Assembly: GCF_036884655.1 (NCBI RefSeq)
Contig: NC_088327.1
Span: 15,993,501 to 16,057,500, forward strand
Reading direction: 5' to 3'
Source: Musa acuminata AAA Group
Lineage: Eukaryota > Streptophyta > Magnoliopsida > Zingiberales > Musaceae
DNA: 64,000 nucleotides
In this document: positions 12,401-25,600 of the stretch, piece after piece
How the letters are laid out: each line of letters opens with the position of its first letter
How positions within the stretch are numbered: the stretch's first letter is position 1
Translations under genes and position numbers: made by a program
Notes under the pieces: generated by a model
What the model was told of the DNA's origin: nothing
What the model saw: the letters and a program-made list of their open reading frames with translations, nothing else
Database searches by the model: none

Positions 12401-15400
12401 CCACGAGCGAACACTGAAGGAAAGGGAGGGAAAAGAAGAGGAAAAGAGACTAGAAAAGGAGAGAGAGCAAGAAGTTGATAGGGAAAGAGAAAAGGCTAGA
12501 CAAGCTGCAGCAAGGGCTATAAGAGAGGCAAGGGATAGAGCAGGTGCTGAAGCTCGACTAAAAGCTGAGAGGGCAGCTGCTGAAACACGTCAACGAGCTG
12601 AGAGAGCAGCAGTGCAGAGAGCAGCTGCTGAGGCACGTGAAAGGGCTGCAGCAGTGGCTATAGAAAGAGCTGAAAAGGCAGCTGTAGAAGCGAGGGAAAA
12701 GGCTGCTGCAGAAGCAAAGGAAAGGGAAAGGGCTGCTGCAGAAGTGAGGGAAAAGGCAGCTGCAGAGGCCAGGGAAAAGACTGCTGCAGAAGCAAGGGAG
12801 AAGGCTGCAGCTGAAGCACGAACTGCCGTAGAGAGAGCCGCAGCAGAAGCACGGCTAAGAGCCCAAAGAGCTGCAGTAGAAAGAGCTGCCGCAGAAGCTC
12901 GGGAAAGGGCTGCTGCAGCAGCTCGAGAAAGGGCTGCTACTTCTGCTGCTGCCGCTGTCAGAGAACATCAGAAAGTAGAAAATGATCTAGAGTCGTTCTT
13001 CAGCATGGGTGGTGCTCGAGCAAGTAGTGCACATACCTCATCAGTAAGAACCAAAGTCAACTATAGGTAAAGAGACTTGTGATTTTTGTAGATTATAACA
13101 CACTGTTTGGATTTCCAGGAAACTATGTTTGATGTTAAAGATCAGAACAAAGGGAGTTCTGATGGAACAAGGAGAACATCCTCAGGTTCCTCATCTACCA
13201 TTAGAAAGGCATCTTCCACAACTAATATTGTTGGTGACCTGACTTCCATTTTTGGAGGTAGTATTCTTTTTTCATGCAACTTATATTTTTCTTTCTTGTA
13301 CTTGTGCAGCAAGTCTTTTATTCTGATATTTTAATTTCTTGAAATATTTTTTATCTATAAAAGGCCCTCCATCATCTGGCAAATTTCAAGAAGTTGAAGG
13401 AGAGAGTGAAAAAAGAAGAGCAGCCAGACTTGAGCGTCATCAGAGGACACAGGAACTTGCGGTAATGTTCTTATTTTTGTGACATTACATAAGATACTGA
13501 TAACAGGCAATTGTACTTGCATTTTGACTAGAAGTTAAAGTTAAATTCTGATTCTGTATTGTGCAATTAATATGGACTTATTCTTTGGCCTTATTGGACT
13601 TTATGTACAGGCAAAAGCTCTGGCTGAGAAAAATGAGCGTGATATGCAAATTCAGAGAGAGCAGGCTGAAAGACATGTAAGCTTTAAGTTACCTGAATGC
13701 TATAGTGAATCTCTGAAAGCCTTTTTGCCTTGTATGTGTTCACTAGGACTATAACATTAAAACAGGTGCATTAGATATCCTTTTAACATTTTCATGTCCT
13801 TGTTACAGTCATTATCTAGTTTTATACTAATTCAATATGCTCATTTCAGAGGATTGCTGAAGCATTAGATATAGAGATAAAACGATGGGCTGCTGGAAAA
13901 GAAGGCAATTTGCGTGCCTTGCTATCAACACTACAATATGTGAGGTTTTCATTAATATGGTTGAATACTTATCCATTTTGCTATGTCAACATTTTGTATG
14001 TTGAATTTCATGTGGATATGACTCGCAGGTTGGAATATATATAACTGTTTGTTACCTTTTACTAAGCCCTTGACAAGATCCATTTTCAATCAAATGTTGC
14101 TTCACTTTTGTTCAGAGTTATTGTTTCTTGTGAAATTACTGCGAGTATGATCACTAGAGTTAGAGCACTCTTGCTATGGTTCTTGGATGCTGATTTTTAG
14201 GTATACCTTAATATGGTGTTTGTTTGTATGTTTCATTTTCTTGGTAGTTAGGCAAATGAGCTAGTGTCAGGTGTCACTTGAAGAAGCATAATTTGCTAGA
14301 TCGGATGGTACTTGTTTGTATGTTTCTTTATAATTAGTTGGCCATATACCTCAGGTCTTTGGTACTGGAACTTTTCATGTCATGCAGTCAAAGATAGTTC
14401 TAGGCATATTTACCAATTGTGACCTCTTCTAGGATTAACTTACTAATCAGTAATCACAACTGCAATTATTAGCACACAAGGCTAGGACAGTTGAAGTGGT
14501 GAATGCCATTAAAAAATTTCCCTCTTTCTCAATAAGGTGTTTCTATTTTCTAATATTTTCTATGGACTTACTGGTAAAAAGATTTCTTATTTTTCTTTTG
14601 TCATTCCTCACTTTTTCATTTGAATTTAGTCCTTCTCTTCATATTCATTCACTTTTTCAGTTCTTATCTAACAGATACCACCCTGTATATTTAGTCTTCT
14701 GAGCTCTTTAAGAGACAAACACTTAGTCCTAGACTTTGTACTACTAAAGTAACTCCATCTTGTTCAAGAATATAAAGCAAGGAGGAAGGCTTTTCCAGAT
14801 TTAGACATGGTTGAGTGGTGCTTGAGTGAATGTTTTTTTTTTGTCACCTAGTAAACCTGCACAATCATTTGGTGAGGTTGGCAGCAAGCATGACATAATG
14901 ATCTAAATGGTCCATACTTGAGAAGTGAATGAAAGGAAGATTTATGAAGCCTTATACTTTTCTCACATAATAATTTTTAATGACATGAGAGAATTGTGAG
15001 TACCAGAGGCTCTGAAATGTATTTTATAATTCTTCTAATATTTGTTGTTTTGTAGCCTCTGAATGCTTTATGCATCTGTAAATCTGCTCCACAGATTAAA
15101 GCATTGATTATGATGATGGTTATATAGGTTAGCTGCATTAGTTGGTAGTATCATAAAACTTGTGAAGCCATGCAGGGTTCCAAACAAACTTGTGAATCTG
15201 TGATTGTGTGCCATTGTATTTGGTACATATTTATTTCTTCTCTGGAACATTTTTATTAAGAAGTAATATATGAAGTTTTCTGGGGTATAAAGAACTTTAG
15301 AAAAAAAAAAAGCCCTTGCAGACAACCAAATTTGTTGCATATATTTTTTTTACCTGTATGAACTTGTTAACATCAATGATAGAGAGATGCATGAGGACAG

Positions 15401-18400
15401 GAATAAGGATTTGAAGAATGGGACTGGTAGGAGAAGATGAGAATGTGCCGAAAAAGAATTGGGATGACTGTTTTGGTTCTTTTTAGATTTCACATATGCT
15501 AATTAATGTTCTTTCCCTATCTAATTGGAGTTACCATAGAGGTAGTTGATGGAGGTTAATGGCACAGATATGTACGAAAGTATGTTCAGTCTATGAGGGC
15601 ACATATAATAATACTTTTTCAACTTTGTGGGAGTAAATCTGAAAATGTCAAACTCTGTGAGGATACATATGCAAGTGTTCCATAAAAATTATTTCTCATA
15701 ACTAAGCTAGCAAGATATAGGTTTTTCCTTGACTTGATTTTGGCTTGCATGTAGTAAGTACAAGGGTCCATTATTCAGTTGCCTACTATAAGGACAAGGT
15801 TAATTGCAGGAAGGTTGATTTTGGGCCATAATGAGGCTTTCTGTTTCTCTAAGTTTATGCACTAAATAGGAAGTTCCTCTTTGATTTTTCTATAATATTA
15901 TGACATATACATTACCCAATTAATACTATTATTCCCCCTATTAACTGATGAAGTTAGGGTTGATCATCTTGTTGACTAGGATTGCAATAGCTGAACTGGG
16001 CCTTTGTGCTGAGGTAGACAATATGAACCAAATTACAGAATAGCTGAGGTTGGACAAAGTGAAATACCAAGTTGAGCCAAAGTGGACCATCATGGTGTGA
16101 GCTTAAAATTCTGGAGTTGCTGAGCTGAGGTACTCTACCGGTATAAAAGTACTCTTAAGGTAAATCTTGTGAAACAGAAGAGACTTTGGGAATGTTTCCA
16201 TCAGGGTTCTCTTCTGATGTGTAAGATAGAATTCAATTTAAGTGAAGAATAATTTAAAGTGGAGATTTAGAGCATGAATCCCAAGAAGGTAAGAGAGTTT
16301 TGATTCCATCTACTTGTGAAGGAGGTTCCCTCTACTTGTTTATCCATATTAAGATGCTATTTTTTTGTGATGATGGATGATGTGATCGATAATTAGGATC
16401 TGGGTCAGTTAGAGTGCAACACAATTTGGTAGGTGGTCTTAACCGCATCACTATGTGTCAAGCCATTGCAGTATAGTCCATCAGTTAATACTTCTTTGGT
16501 GATACCTGTTCGGTTCGTCTAATATCTCCTTATAAACTGATATAAAGGTGAAGCTAAACTTGAAAACCGGTCTAAGTTGTATGGCCAATAAACTTTACAT
16601 GGTGCCTTCTCTAGTTCATTCTTTGAGGAGTTTACCTACCATTCAATGGTGAGCTACAGCAGAAAGAAGAGGGATGCGGCTTCTTCTATTAACTCTGAAT
16701 CTGTGACTTGACGTGAGACCTCTTTAACCCTATAATTAATTTTGGTTAAAAAGTCAGATCTTGTATCAGCACAATTAGTCCATTTTTAATCTTGAAAGCT
16801 TATTTCTTTCTGGTATGGAAGATAAAAAATAATTGATTCATTTATTCAGACTGAATTGGTATAGGTTCTTTCCTCACTGATGCCAATATATGGCACTTAA
16901 TACAAGGTGGCATGTGCCAAAAAAAAAAAAAATCATGGTGGCATGTGAATTTCTAATTGTTCAAAAAACTCACCAAAATTTGCTGTTCCTTGTGGCCTAG
17001 GAATAGGGTGGCTGGAATTCTCAAATTTGACTTCCAAGTAAATAATGGTCTTGTAGTTTTGGTTTCTATGACAGAAGTTGACTTAGACCTATTGTGATTG
17101 GGTTAGAAGATTGCTTTAAGTTAACCGACAGACTTGTTAACAGTAATATCATTCGATATGACATTAGAACCACATCTCTGTCTCTGACTATTCTGCCCAT
17201 CTTTTTTACTATAGGTTATGTGAAAGAGTTCTGCACGAAATGAACATTGTGCTTGAGAAAAGTCTTAAGTTGTCACATCAATGTATTCTTTGAGAGGTTT
17301 GTAATAGTTGTAAACGAAAGCTTTTAAATCGTTGAAAATTCAAATCAAATTTCTGCCAGTTGTCCCTTGAAGTGACAATGGGAAATGCATCACTGTGTCT
17401 TATAGTAATAGAGTTCTGAACAAAAGTGAACGTATGCTTGTAAGAAGTCTTAAATTGTCATATCAATGCATTCTTCGAGAGGTTGATTGTAGATGTGAGT
17501 TAGGCTTTAAATCATTGAAAATACAGATGGCATTTCTGCTAGTTGTCCCCTGAAGTGACACAGGAAACTCTTCACTTTCTGCTTTCTAGTATAGTGGTCT
17601 TCCCAGTTTTTACTATCGTTTTGAATAAAATGAACTATATGCTTCTAAAGTTTTAACCTTGTTGTAATAAAACTATAAAAGGCCACTTAATTCTGCCCTT
17701 TCTTTCTGTCATCATTGGTAATGTTTGTGAGAGTTCTGGAAAAAGGATAATACCTATTAGAACGAACATAGAAGAAAGTTAGCATGCATTGCCTTCATAT
17801 TGGGCAATATGGGCTCCAAATGTCTGCTTGACATATTTTTATCACACATCAGAAGGACATTCATGCAAATTTCTAGTAGATGAGTGTAGGAGATCAAATG
17901 GGAGATGAATAAAAGCTGAGAGGGTTTTCACTGTCAATATTTCTCTTTGGAATGATTAGTTTTTATTAATGCAAAAGGTGACACATGAAATAAATTTTTA
18001 AAAAAGGTCTTTTTCCTCTTAGAAGAAACTTCCAGAATACTCTTTTATTTAAAAGGTGAACTTTGGAGTTTTCTTATCCATAAATTTAGAGATGTCATAT
18101 CCAGTTACTTTTAGTTTTTTCATTGTTTTCAAATCCCATGCAGGTGCTTTGGCCTGAATGCGGCTGGCAACCTGTATCTTTGACTGATTTGATTACTGCT
18201 GCTGCGGTCAAAAAGGTTTATAGAAGAGCTACTTTGTGCGTCCATCCTGATAAGGTGCAGCAAAAAGGTGCAACTCTTCAACAAAAGTATATTGCTGAGA
18301 AGGTTTTTGATCTCCTCAAGGTTTGTATTTAAGGGTAACTTGATCATCCTTTAGATTCTTAGAACTCATAATTTTGAACTCATGGTAATTGAACTTTTGG

Positions 18401-21400
18401 TCATTATACCTTCTTGCTCATTCTTTAAGCCTGTTTTTTGTGTAAAAGTTCCAGTGTTGCTTTTCCTCATAAACAAGCTAAAAACCTGAATTCAGATGTC
18501 TATGCCTTCCTGAGGCACAGAAACCTGATTCCTTGGCAATAGTGGCCATACATTCAGTTTTATAGGCACTCATGTAATTTGTTTTGTAAGTGCGTTTGTC
18601 AGCATTTAACCTGCATAGTGGCTGTTAAATTTAGAGCATTTTATCCTAGACACCAATCTATCAATTCTTTTTCTATATCAGAATCTTTAAAAGAAGTATG
18701 TGGACTCATATGGAGCCTGTGTTAGCAATGGAACCAGGGAAAGTAGAAAGACAGTTTTTCTCTAATATATAATTGATATAGTTGGCGATTCTGATTCAGT
18801 GACTCCCTTCTTCCATCATTTGAAATTCAATTCCATCGATCTTATCATACCGAATCCCATCAATTGAATCATTTTTTTGGAGAAATATGAGACATCTAAG
18901 TCGTCCAAATGACAAATTTTATTGACTGATACAAGTTGATTTTCTATTTCATTTAATTGACGAAACAATAGCTAGACCGTAGCATTTGACCTTTTTGATT
19001 GAGAATTGTATCTGTGGCTATGACTGTTCTGTCGGTCTGTCTGTCCCAGTATGAATCATCAAGGCATGGAGTGCCAATTACAGAAATAAGTTCAAGTTGG
19101 CATAATATTCTGAAATACTCAATGAAGAATTTGTAACATGATATTTGTCAGAAAATGTCTTCCACCAGATCATGATAAATTTATTACTGAGGTTCAACTT
19201 GTTCTGGATATCTGTTTTCAATTGTAAGGGAATTTTTCTATCTGTTAACAATGGTAAAAAAAAGTTTTATTCCCGATAATAGGAAGAATGACTGCAATTA
19301 TTATATGTATATATATATATATGTATATGTGTGTATATATATACATATACATACATACATATATATACATATACATACATATATATATACATATATATAC
19401 ATGCATATATGAAAGCTTTCACTTGAAGGAAGCTTTAGATCTATGAAGTGAAAGCAGATTCATTGATTTTGCAGCACGTTGAAATTAATTTTGACATATA
19501 CTTAAGACATAAAACTTATATTGGATGTTATTTGATTTGGGATAACATCACTAACATCTTCCTTGAATGAAATAAGGTTGCTATATGTGCCTGCATCTAT
19601 AGTTGTACTTGTTTGGTTTTCTAGGTCTATCAGTTTGTGAAGTTTATGACAACAGTATTCTACGAAATCCTGCTCTTCAGAATCTTCCCACTAATGTGTG
19701 CTATTGTGCTCAAATGAACAAAAGGAATAACTGATGTATCTTTTATCTTTGGAATTTACAACACAATTTCCCCATTTATTTGTCAAAGCAGATTCATCAG
19801 GTACTTAATGAAGTTTTTTAGGATTCGCATTCTTTTGGACATAACTATGTTTCTTCTGCTGCATATATCTTGAACATGGAAATCCATTTTTCTCTTTTCC
19901 TATACATAAACATTTTTTAGGAAAAAAATAATTGTATTTTGCCAAGCATTTGAAATTCTTGAAGAGATGTTTAGCTGATTATTCAAACATCATTTCCTGT
20001 TGATCTTTTAGGGTGCCTATCTAATTGTTTTCTGGTCACTGCTAATAATGAATTAATATAACAGCTAAATTTTCTCTGACTAGCATAAGTATCATGTTAT
20101 TGTCTTTCCACTTGGGCAAGGACACATAGCAAATCACACAATTTTTTTTATCGTTCTTTTATAATTTCTGCAAGGGTGAGGATCTTAAGGAAAAAGAAAA
20201 AGGAAATAAGAGCAGCAATAGCATAATTGAGATTTAATGACATGGGCTACATTCTCGCAGAGCTTAAATAGGGAAATTTGATATAATTCTGCATTGTTCA
20301 TATCATTAGGACCCTGGTTCCAAATGCTTTAATCACTTTTATTAATAATACCCAACTGAACTTTATATTCTAACCTATTTGTTGTTATCAAGGAAAAAAC
20401 ATTGGCTGTTTTGTTGTATTATGATAAGTTACATCCTTAATTTTATCAAAAGCTAAAGCAAACAACTTTCTTTTTATTTTAAATATTCTCTAGTTTGACC
20501 TTCTCCAGCAAATTCTTTACTTGGAAGTGACCATGGGCATGGGTTACGGTGGTCGCCAGGAGGTCAAGACTAGAACACAATATATATCCAGTTGTCTAAC
20601 ACTCCAAAATCATATGATAGCTGCTGGTGGTGTAGTGGGCACTTTACCTAAAATAAATTATGAAATATTGATAAAAAGATATTTGTTTCAGTATTATTAT
20701 TGCTGTTCATATTTGAGATATGTTGCTACTTCCATCCTCTAGAAGCTTTTCATTTCTGTCCTATATGTTGGTTGTGGATTGTCTGGTTAATATCATATCT
20801 CATCCCTTGACCCTGAAATGTTTGACAAGGCAGTGATTGCTGGTTAGGATGTTTGAAACATATGAAATTATATGCAATATTTGGCGTCCTTAAAGAGGGG
20901 TAAGAGTACATGCAAGAGGAAACCACTAAAGAAGGAAGAGCTGGCATCAGATTGCCACTTCCATCTTGCCAGTATAACTTTGCAAGTTAGGAAGGAAGTT
21001 AGTTCTGGCCATATGCTCATAACTTTGCAAGTGCAGTCTAGAAAGATAAAACCTTCTAATTTTATGTGAGAAATGCTTTGATCAAATAAAGGCATGGCAC
21101 GAAGACTGTGATTCTTGTAATGATACAGCCTGCCATTTTAAATGTGATTGGTACAGTTTGGCTTCGCAGCTTTCTAAAACACAATGGAATATCTTGACAT
21201 GATCCATTTATTTGATCCAGAAGACCATTTTTTGGACTTAACTGGAGTTCTTGGGTTCAAATGGCTCTACAACAAAATGAATTATTGCCCTATAACTACT
21301 GGAAAGTTGACTCTGTTGACTTATATTTTAAAAAAATCTGTTTAGTGAACAGTTTGGAGATCAGGTGATGGCCTTCAAAAGTTGGAACTTACATCTCATT

Positions 21401-21666
21401 ACTAGCCAGCGGACTTCAAACTATTACCTGCTTTATAAACGCTGTTAAAACTTGGCATGTAATTCTTCCGGATGATCTTTTTCCTCTCTCTCTCTCTCTC
21501 TTCAATGTTGGTTTCATTAGCTTTGTTTTTATATACTGTGGTGATGTCCTTTTTGTAACAATCTTTCTTAGAAATGATTCTGGTTTTCTTCTTTGTCTCA
21601 CAAATATGCCCTCTTTGCGTGAAACAGGAAGCTTGGAACAAGTTAAACTCTGAAGAACTCTTTTAA
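6498..21666 (+). CDS. AUXILIN-LIKE1: Auxilin-like J-domain protein (clathrin uncoating co-chaperone)
   Basis: Auxilin-like proteins recruit Hsc70 to clathrin-coated vesicles to strip the coat. Eight exons join in frame to 935 aa: 6498-7171, 11519-13043, 13119-13257, 13364-13461, 13611-13676, 13850-13939, 18144-18320, 21628-21666. The N-terminus [20 protein letters not shown] matches the family start, which fixes the ATG. A DPF motif lies at residues 70-72 and 'FDELIPGFG' ends exon 1. Residues about 430-705 are highly charged, with an Ala/Arg/Glu helix ([12 protein letters not shown] repeats) from about 549. The '[18 protein letters not shown]' block precedes the J domain (865-935), which has 'WPECGWQPV', the catalytic HPD at 898-900, and '[12 protein letters not shown]' at the C-terminus. 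Splice sites were chosen by GT-AG, phase and family similarity. The exon 2 donor has a rival at 13067. The symbol is by resemblance to Arabidopsis AUXILIN-LIKE1/2 and could be the sister paralogue. Confidence 0.88.
8191..8385. repeat. Diverged 100-bp tandem duplication
   Basis: Two copies start at the shared 'gagtca' at 8195 and 8295. Both run through 'ggcatcaac', 'ttacccatttngtcacatta' and 'gattntggcttn'. The divergence shows it is old. Confidence 0.7.
8695..8746. repeat. Perfect 26-bp tandem duplication
   Basis: The unit starting 'gtacgctttattatttactg' occurs twice back to back without a mismatch, inside intron 1 of the auxilin-like gene. Confidence 0.9.
11121..11160. repeat. Perfect 20-bp tandem duplication
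   Basis: The unit 'ttccaaagaacttcaatttg' occurs twice without mismatch, about 360 bp upstream of exon 2 of the auxilin-like gene. Confidence 0.9.
13940..18143 (+). other. Auxilin-like intron 6 (4.2 kb)
   Basis: Large AT-rich intron separating the linker exons from the J-domain exon. No coding sequence or transposon ends recognised. It contains the 185-bp duplication at 17221-17590. Confidence 0.6.
17221..17590. repeat. 185-bp tandem duplication in intron 6
   Basis: Two diverged copies share 'gagttctg' at 17226 and 17411. They also share 'aagtctta', 'attctt.gagaggtt' and 'tagttgtccc.tgaagtgaca' in the same order. A still weaker third copy may run to about 17,730, with 'gagttctgga'. Confidence 0.7.
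18321..21627 (+). other. Auxilin-like intron 7 (3.3 kb)
   Basis: AT-rich intron between the main J-domain exon and the 12-residue last exon. It holds an alternating TA/CA simple-sequence tract at about 19300-19410. No coding sequence recognised. Confidence 0.6.
19300..19410. repeat. (TA)/(CATA) simple-sequence tract
   Basis: Interrupted dinucleotide and tetranucleotide repeat (tatata, catatatatac, atacatac) of about 110 bp in intron 7. Confidence 0.85.
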
Positions 21667-22621
21667 CAAGTCCACGAGATGACTCCCTGCTACATGAGCT
21701 ACTGCAAGGATAAGTATGTGATCATATTGAGTAAAGCCTTAGTGTGCTCTTTATTTATTATATTCTTTGTACTTCCTGTATGAGTTGATCAGTGTTGCCC
21801 TATAGACGCCTGCTGCAGTATAAATCAGTTTTCTGTTTGACTGATGGAAATGAATGTCCCTTTTTTTTTTTCTCCTCCTTTTACTTTTATCTTGAGCAAG
21901 TTGACTGAGATTTTCATTTACCGCTGACATCGTACTTAATAATGTTGTTTCCCTTTCAATAGGCATCAGGGTTTAGATCTTCGGGTTTCCTACGTGGGTT
22001 TGGTATAATGAGGCTGCATGTGGTTTTGTTATTAGACTATAATGGTAATCTCATTGCAGCTCCAAGGAACCATGTCCAGTAAAAGTTAAATTACCTGTTT
22101 TGAACACAAATAATATTTGATTAAAAAAAAATAATTAAGTATGAACAAGTATATCGTTAATTTATTTATAAATCAAACCATGGTTTTCTAAATTGGTCAG
22201 TCAGGTATTTGTTCGATCCATATGGGTTGTTACATGGATCAATTGATTTGTTCGATCCATATGATATGGGTTGTTACATGGATCAATTGAAACTGAATCG
22301 CTTGATTTAATTCTATGTATATAAATAAAAAATAAACTTATAAACTTTATTTATATTTTTTTTCCAAATTAAATTAAAATGAGCTTTTGATGAGACAAGC
22401 ATATTGAAATGTAATTGTCTACTATGATGATTTTTTGTTTTTGTTTTTTTGTTTAAATGCAATTGTCTAATATAACGATTTTTTTGTTTTGGTTTATGAT
22501 GAAATTCCTAGCGTGACAGTAGCATTTGAGTTACGGTACCAATTAAAATTGCCGTGTAACAACACTGTTACACGCCACGTGTGGCGAGCGGTTTCGGACG
22601 ATAAGGGGCATCCTCTTTTGA
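21667..22621. other. Intergenic region upstream of CAP-D3
   Basis: About 1 kb between two head-to-tail genes. It first holds the 3' untranslated region of the auxilin-like gene, then AT-rich DNA. A short tandem repeat at 22208-22290 has the unit 'tttgttcgatccatatg...gttgttacatggatcaattg', two copies with a 5-bp insertion in the second. GC content rises sharply from about 22,540 into the CAP-D3 promoter. Confidence 0.55.
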
Positions 22622-22629
22622 GCGGGAAA
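22622..22629 (-). promoter_or_regulatory. E2F-type site upstream of CAP-D3
   Basis: GCGGGAAA on the plus strand is TTTCCCGC on the minus strand, a perfect match to the E2F consensus (TTTSSCGC). It ends 34 bp upstream of the ATG at 22664. Plant condensin and other S/G2 genes often carry such sites, so cell-cycle control by E2F is a reasonable inference. An 8-bp match alone is not proof. Confidence 0.5.
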
Positions 22630-22663
22630 CCTCCCAAATCCAAAAAGCGATTCGGTGGTGGTC

Positions 22664-25600
22664 ATGGACGACGACGACGAGAGCGGAACCCTATCCTCGA
22701 TCCTCGCCGAGCTCGATTCTTCGCTCCGCCGGCACGATGGGGACTCCCCCCTCTCTGAGCCCTCCATCCTCGGTCTCCAGTCCCTCCTCGACGCCGCCGC
22801 CTCCGGCGATGCCGCGTTCGCACTCTGGGATCTCCTTGCCGCCCGAGGACTCCCTGCCTCTGCCCTCCTCCGTCCCCTCTCCGCCTCCATGGACGTCTCC
22901 GCTCCCCGCCTCTCTCTCCTCGCCGGCCGTGTGTACCTCTCTCTCCTCCTCTCCCCCTCCTCCCCTCTCTATTCTCTCTTCAACCCCCTTGTCTTCCTCT
23001 CCCTCCTCCGCTCCCTCCGTCGCGCCCTCAAGCCCCTTCCCTCGACCACCGCCGCCTCGGCCACTGCCCTTCCGGAGGCCTCTCATGACGCCCCCGCTCC
23101 CCGGAGGAGCGCCCGGAAGAGGAAGCCTGGACGATCTGCTGGAAGCGCTTCGACTTCGGTGGATCAGATCTCCGACCTCAGCAGCCTACTTCCTCGCGTC
23201 CTCGAACTGCTCGATTCCGTGCTCTGCCGAATCCGGCTTGACAACACCCCTGATGCCGTAAAGTCATTGGTCGATACTGTGGCAAAAATCCTGAGCTCTC
23301 CCTCCGGTCACCACCGGCTTCCGGATCTCTGCTTCCTAGTACTCTACAGGATCGTCTCGAAGCCAGAACACGGAGACCAGACGACTTTAGCTGTTGAGGT
23401 TCTGCGATCACTGACGCCGATGATCTTATCTCCTGCAAAATCAGCATCCCGGGCTTCTGCTTTAGGTTTTGTTACTGAAAAGATGGTGCCTCTGGCCCAG
23501 GAGAATGATGCAGTGAAGGAAGCTCTGGTGTACCTACCTAGGTTCTTAGCGACAAAGGCACCGGAGAAGTCTGAGCTGAGAGTTTGTGCTGTTGATTCCA
23601 TCATGGTGATTGTTCGGGCAATGAAGCAAGAGGATCAAATAAGATACGCCGATTATGTGGTGAAGATGACACAAGGGAAGCCTCAGCTAAGACTGTTGGC
23701 TGTAGACCTCATTCTAGCACTTTTGACATTGTTGCCCGATCCTCTTGGGGTAAAGGTATCGGCTCAGGAATTTAACGACAAGGCACGGGGACTGACTTGT
23801 CTGCAAGCATTAGTACAGCGTTGCTCAGATTCATCACCGGGAATCAGAGCTCGAGCTTTAACAAATACAGCACAACTGCTAGGCAGCTTAACTGGTGATT
23901 CTGGGAATTCTGCCCGTTTGTGGGAACTCTCAGGAATCAGCAGTGTGGACTTCAATGAGCTTTTGTGGAGGAGGTGTCAGGATGATAAGCCTGTTGTAAG
24001 GAAGGCAGCACTTCTCCTCATTACAAAGTCGACTACTATAATGCGAGGGCCATTAGATGATTTGCTCCTTAGGACACTGAGTTCTGCTTGCTCTGACCCT
24101 TTGGTCAGCATCCGCAAAGCAGCTGTTGCAGCTCTATCAGAGGTGAAGTCATGTCAATTTTTTTCTCATTTTGTATTCTTTTACCACCAAATATCATACT
24201 TATAATTAGGTGCTTGTTGGTTATCTTTGTAGGCCTGCAGAGTCTTCCCTGATGACAGGGTAATACCTGAATGGCTTCATGCTGTGCCACGCTTGATTGT
24301 TGATAATGAGTCAAGCATCCAACAGGATTGTGAGAATTTGTTTCTTGAATTGGTCTTGGATAAAATCTCTCAAGCTGCTAAGATCAATTTTGGAAAAGAT
24401 GCAACAGATTTGGAGTCCTTGCTTCCTAAAGGTATTTTACGTTTGTTGAAAGGGATTTGTGACAGTGAAGTGGCACCATGTGTCAGAAAGATATGTTCAA
24501 GCCTTGGAAAGAAGGAAAGAATTAAGATGTCAGTTGCAAGTTCACTTCAGAATATAATTACAGCATCCGAGTCTGTATGGTTAGGCAGTAGCAAGCCCAT
24601 AGAGAAGTGGACGGCCCCTCCTGGGACCTGGCAATTGCTTTCTGAAGTGTCATTGTTCTCACCCAAGGCCATAGAATGGGAATTTCTCCATCACCATTGG
24701 CATCTTCTTGACAAGATTAGCCTAGAAGATCAAGGTAAAAATTCTGAAGAAGGGGACCAGAGCTCTTTTATGTGGGCTGGAGATCGTGTTCACCTTTTGC
24801 ACACCATTTCTAATGTGTCGTTGGAATTGCCTCCTGAGCCTGCTACAGAGTTGGCTTGCAACTTACTAGATCGTCTTAAGAACTTCAGTATGAACTTAAG
24901 CGAGGTAAACATCAATTGTTTTACAATGTGTTCTATCATCAAAATTATGTCAGCGAGTTAAGAATTTGTTTTATTAAATCTTTAACCACAGAGCTATTTA
25001 TTCAAAAATTAAGTATTCTCTTTCTTTTGACATGAGGAGCTTATATCTTTTGTTGACTTGAACCATGATTGTTTATACCAGTCAAGAATTTGTTTTATTA
25101 AATCTTTAACCGCAGAACTATTTGTTCAAAAAGTAAGTATTCTCTTTCTTTTGACATAAGGAGCTTATATCTTTTGTTGAATTGAACCATGATTGTTTAT
25201 ACCAGTCAAGACATTGAGATATTTTATCTGGATATTTTCTAGCATGAATTACGATCACCACAATCAAGTTGTTTAAGTTAGCCACAAAATAATTAAAGAC
25301 AAGTGGTGCAGAATAATATTCCCCACTGTTGATAGCTAAAATTGCTAAAAAGAAGTGCCAAGAGTCTTTTTAATCAAAATATTTGTATTGGTTGAAGCAT
25401 AATATTATTTTACATCAGTTTTTCTCAATCTGATAGTGCTTTTTGATGGTAAGATATGATGCCAAATCAACCATACTAGTCACTAGCAATAACACTTCGA
25501 TTACTCATATCGAAATTGGACTAAAACTAATATTGACTTATAAGGGTCTCATGGGTGTACTACCATTAACTTTAACTTAAACATTTTGGCTAGTAGTTTA

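Noticed and set aside
22691..23086. 131-codon frame antisense to CAP-D3 exon 1, and the 174-codon plus-strand frame at 22737-23261
   Set aside because: Both are low-complexity shadows of the GC-rich exon 1; they have no domain and compete with a clear CAP-D3 frame.
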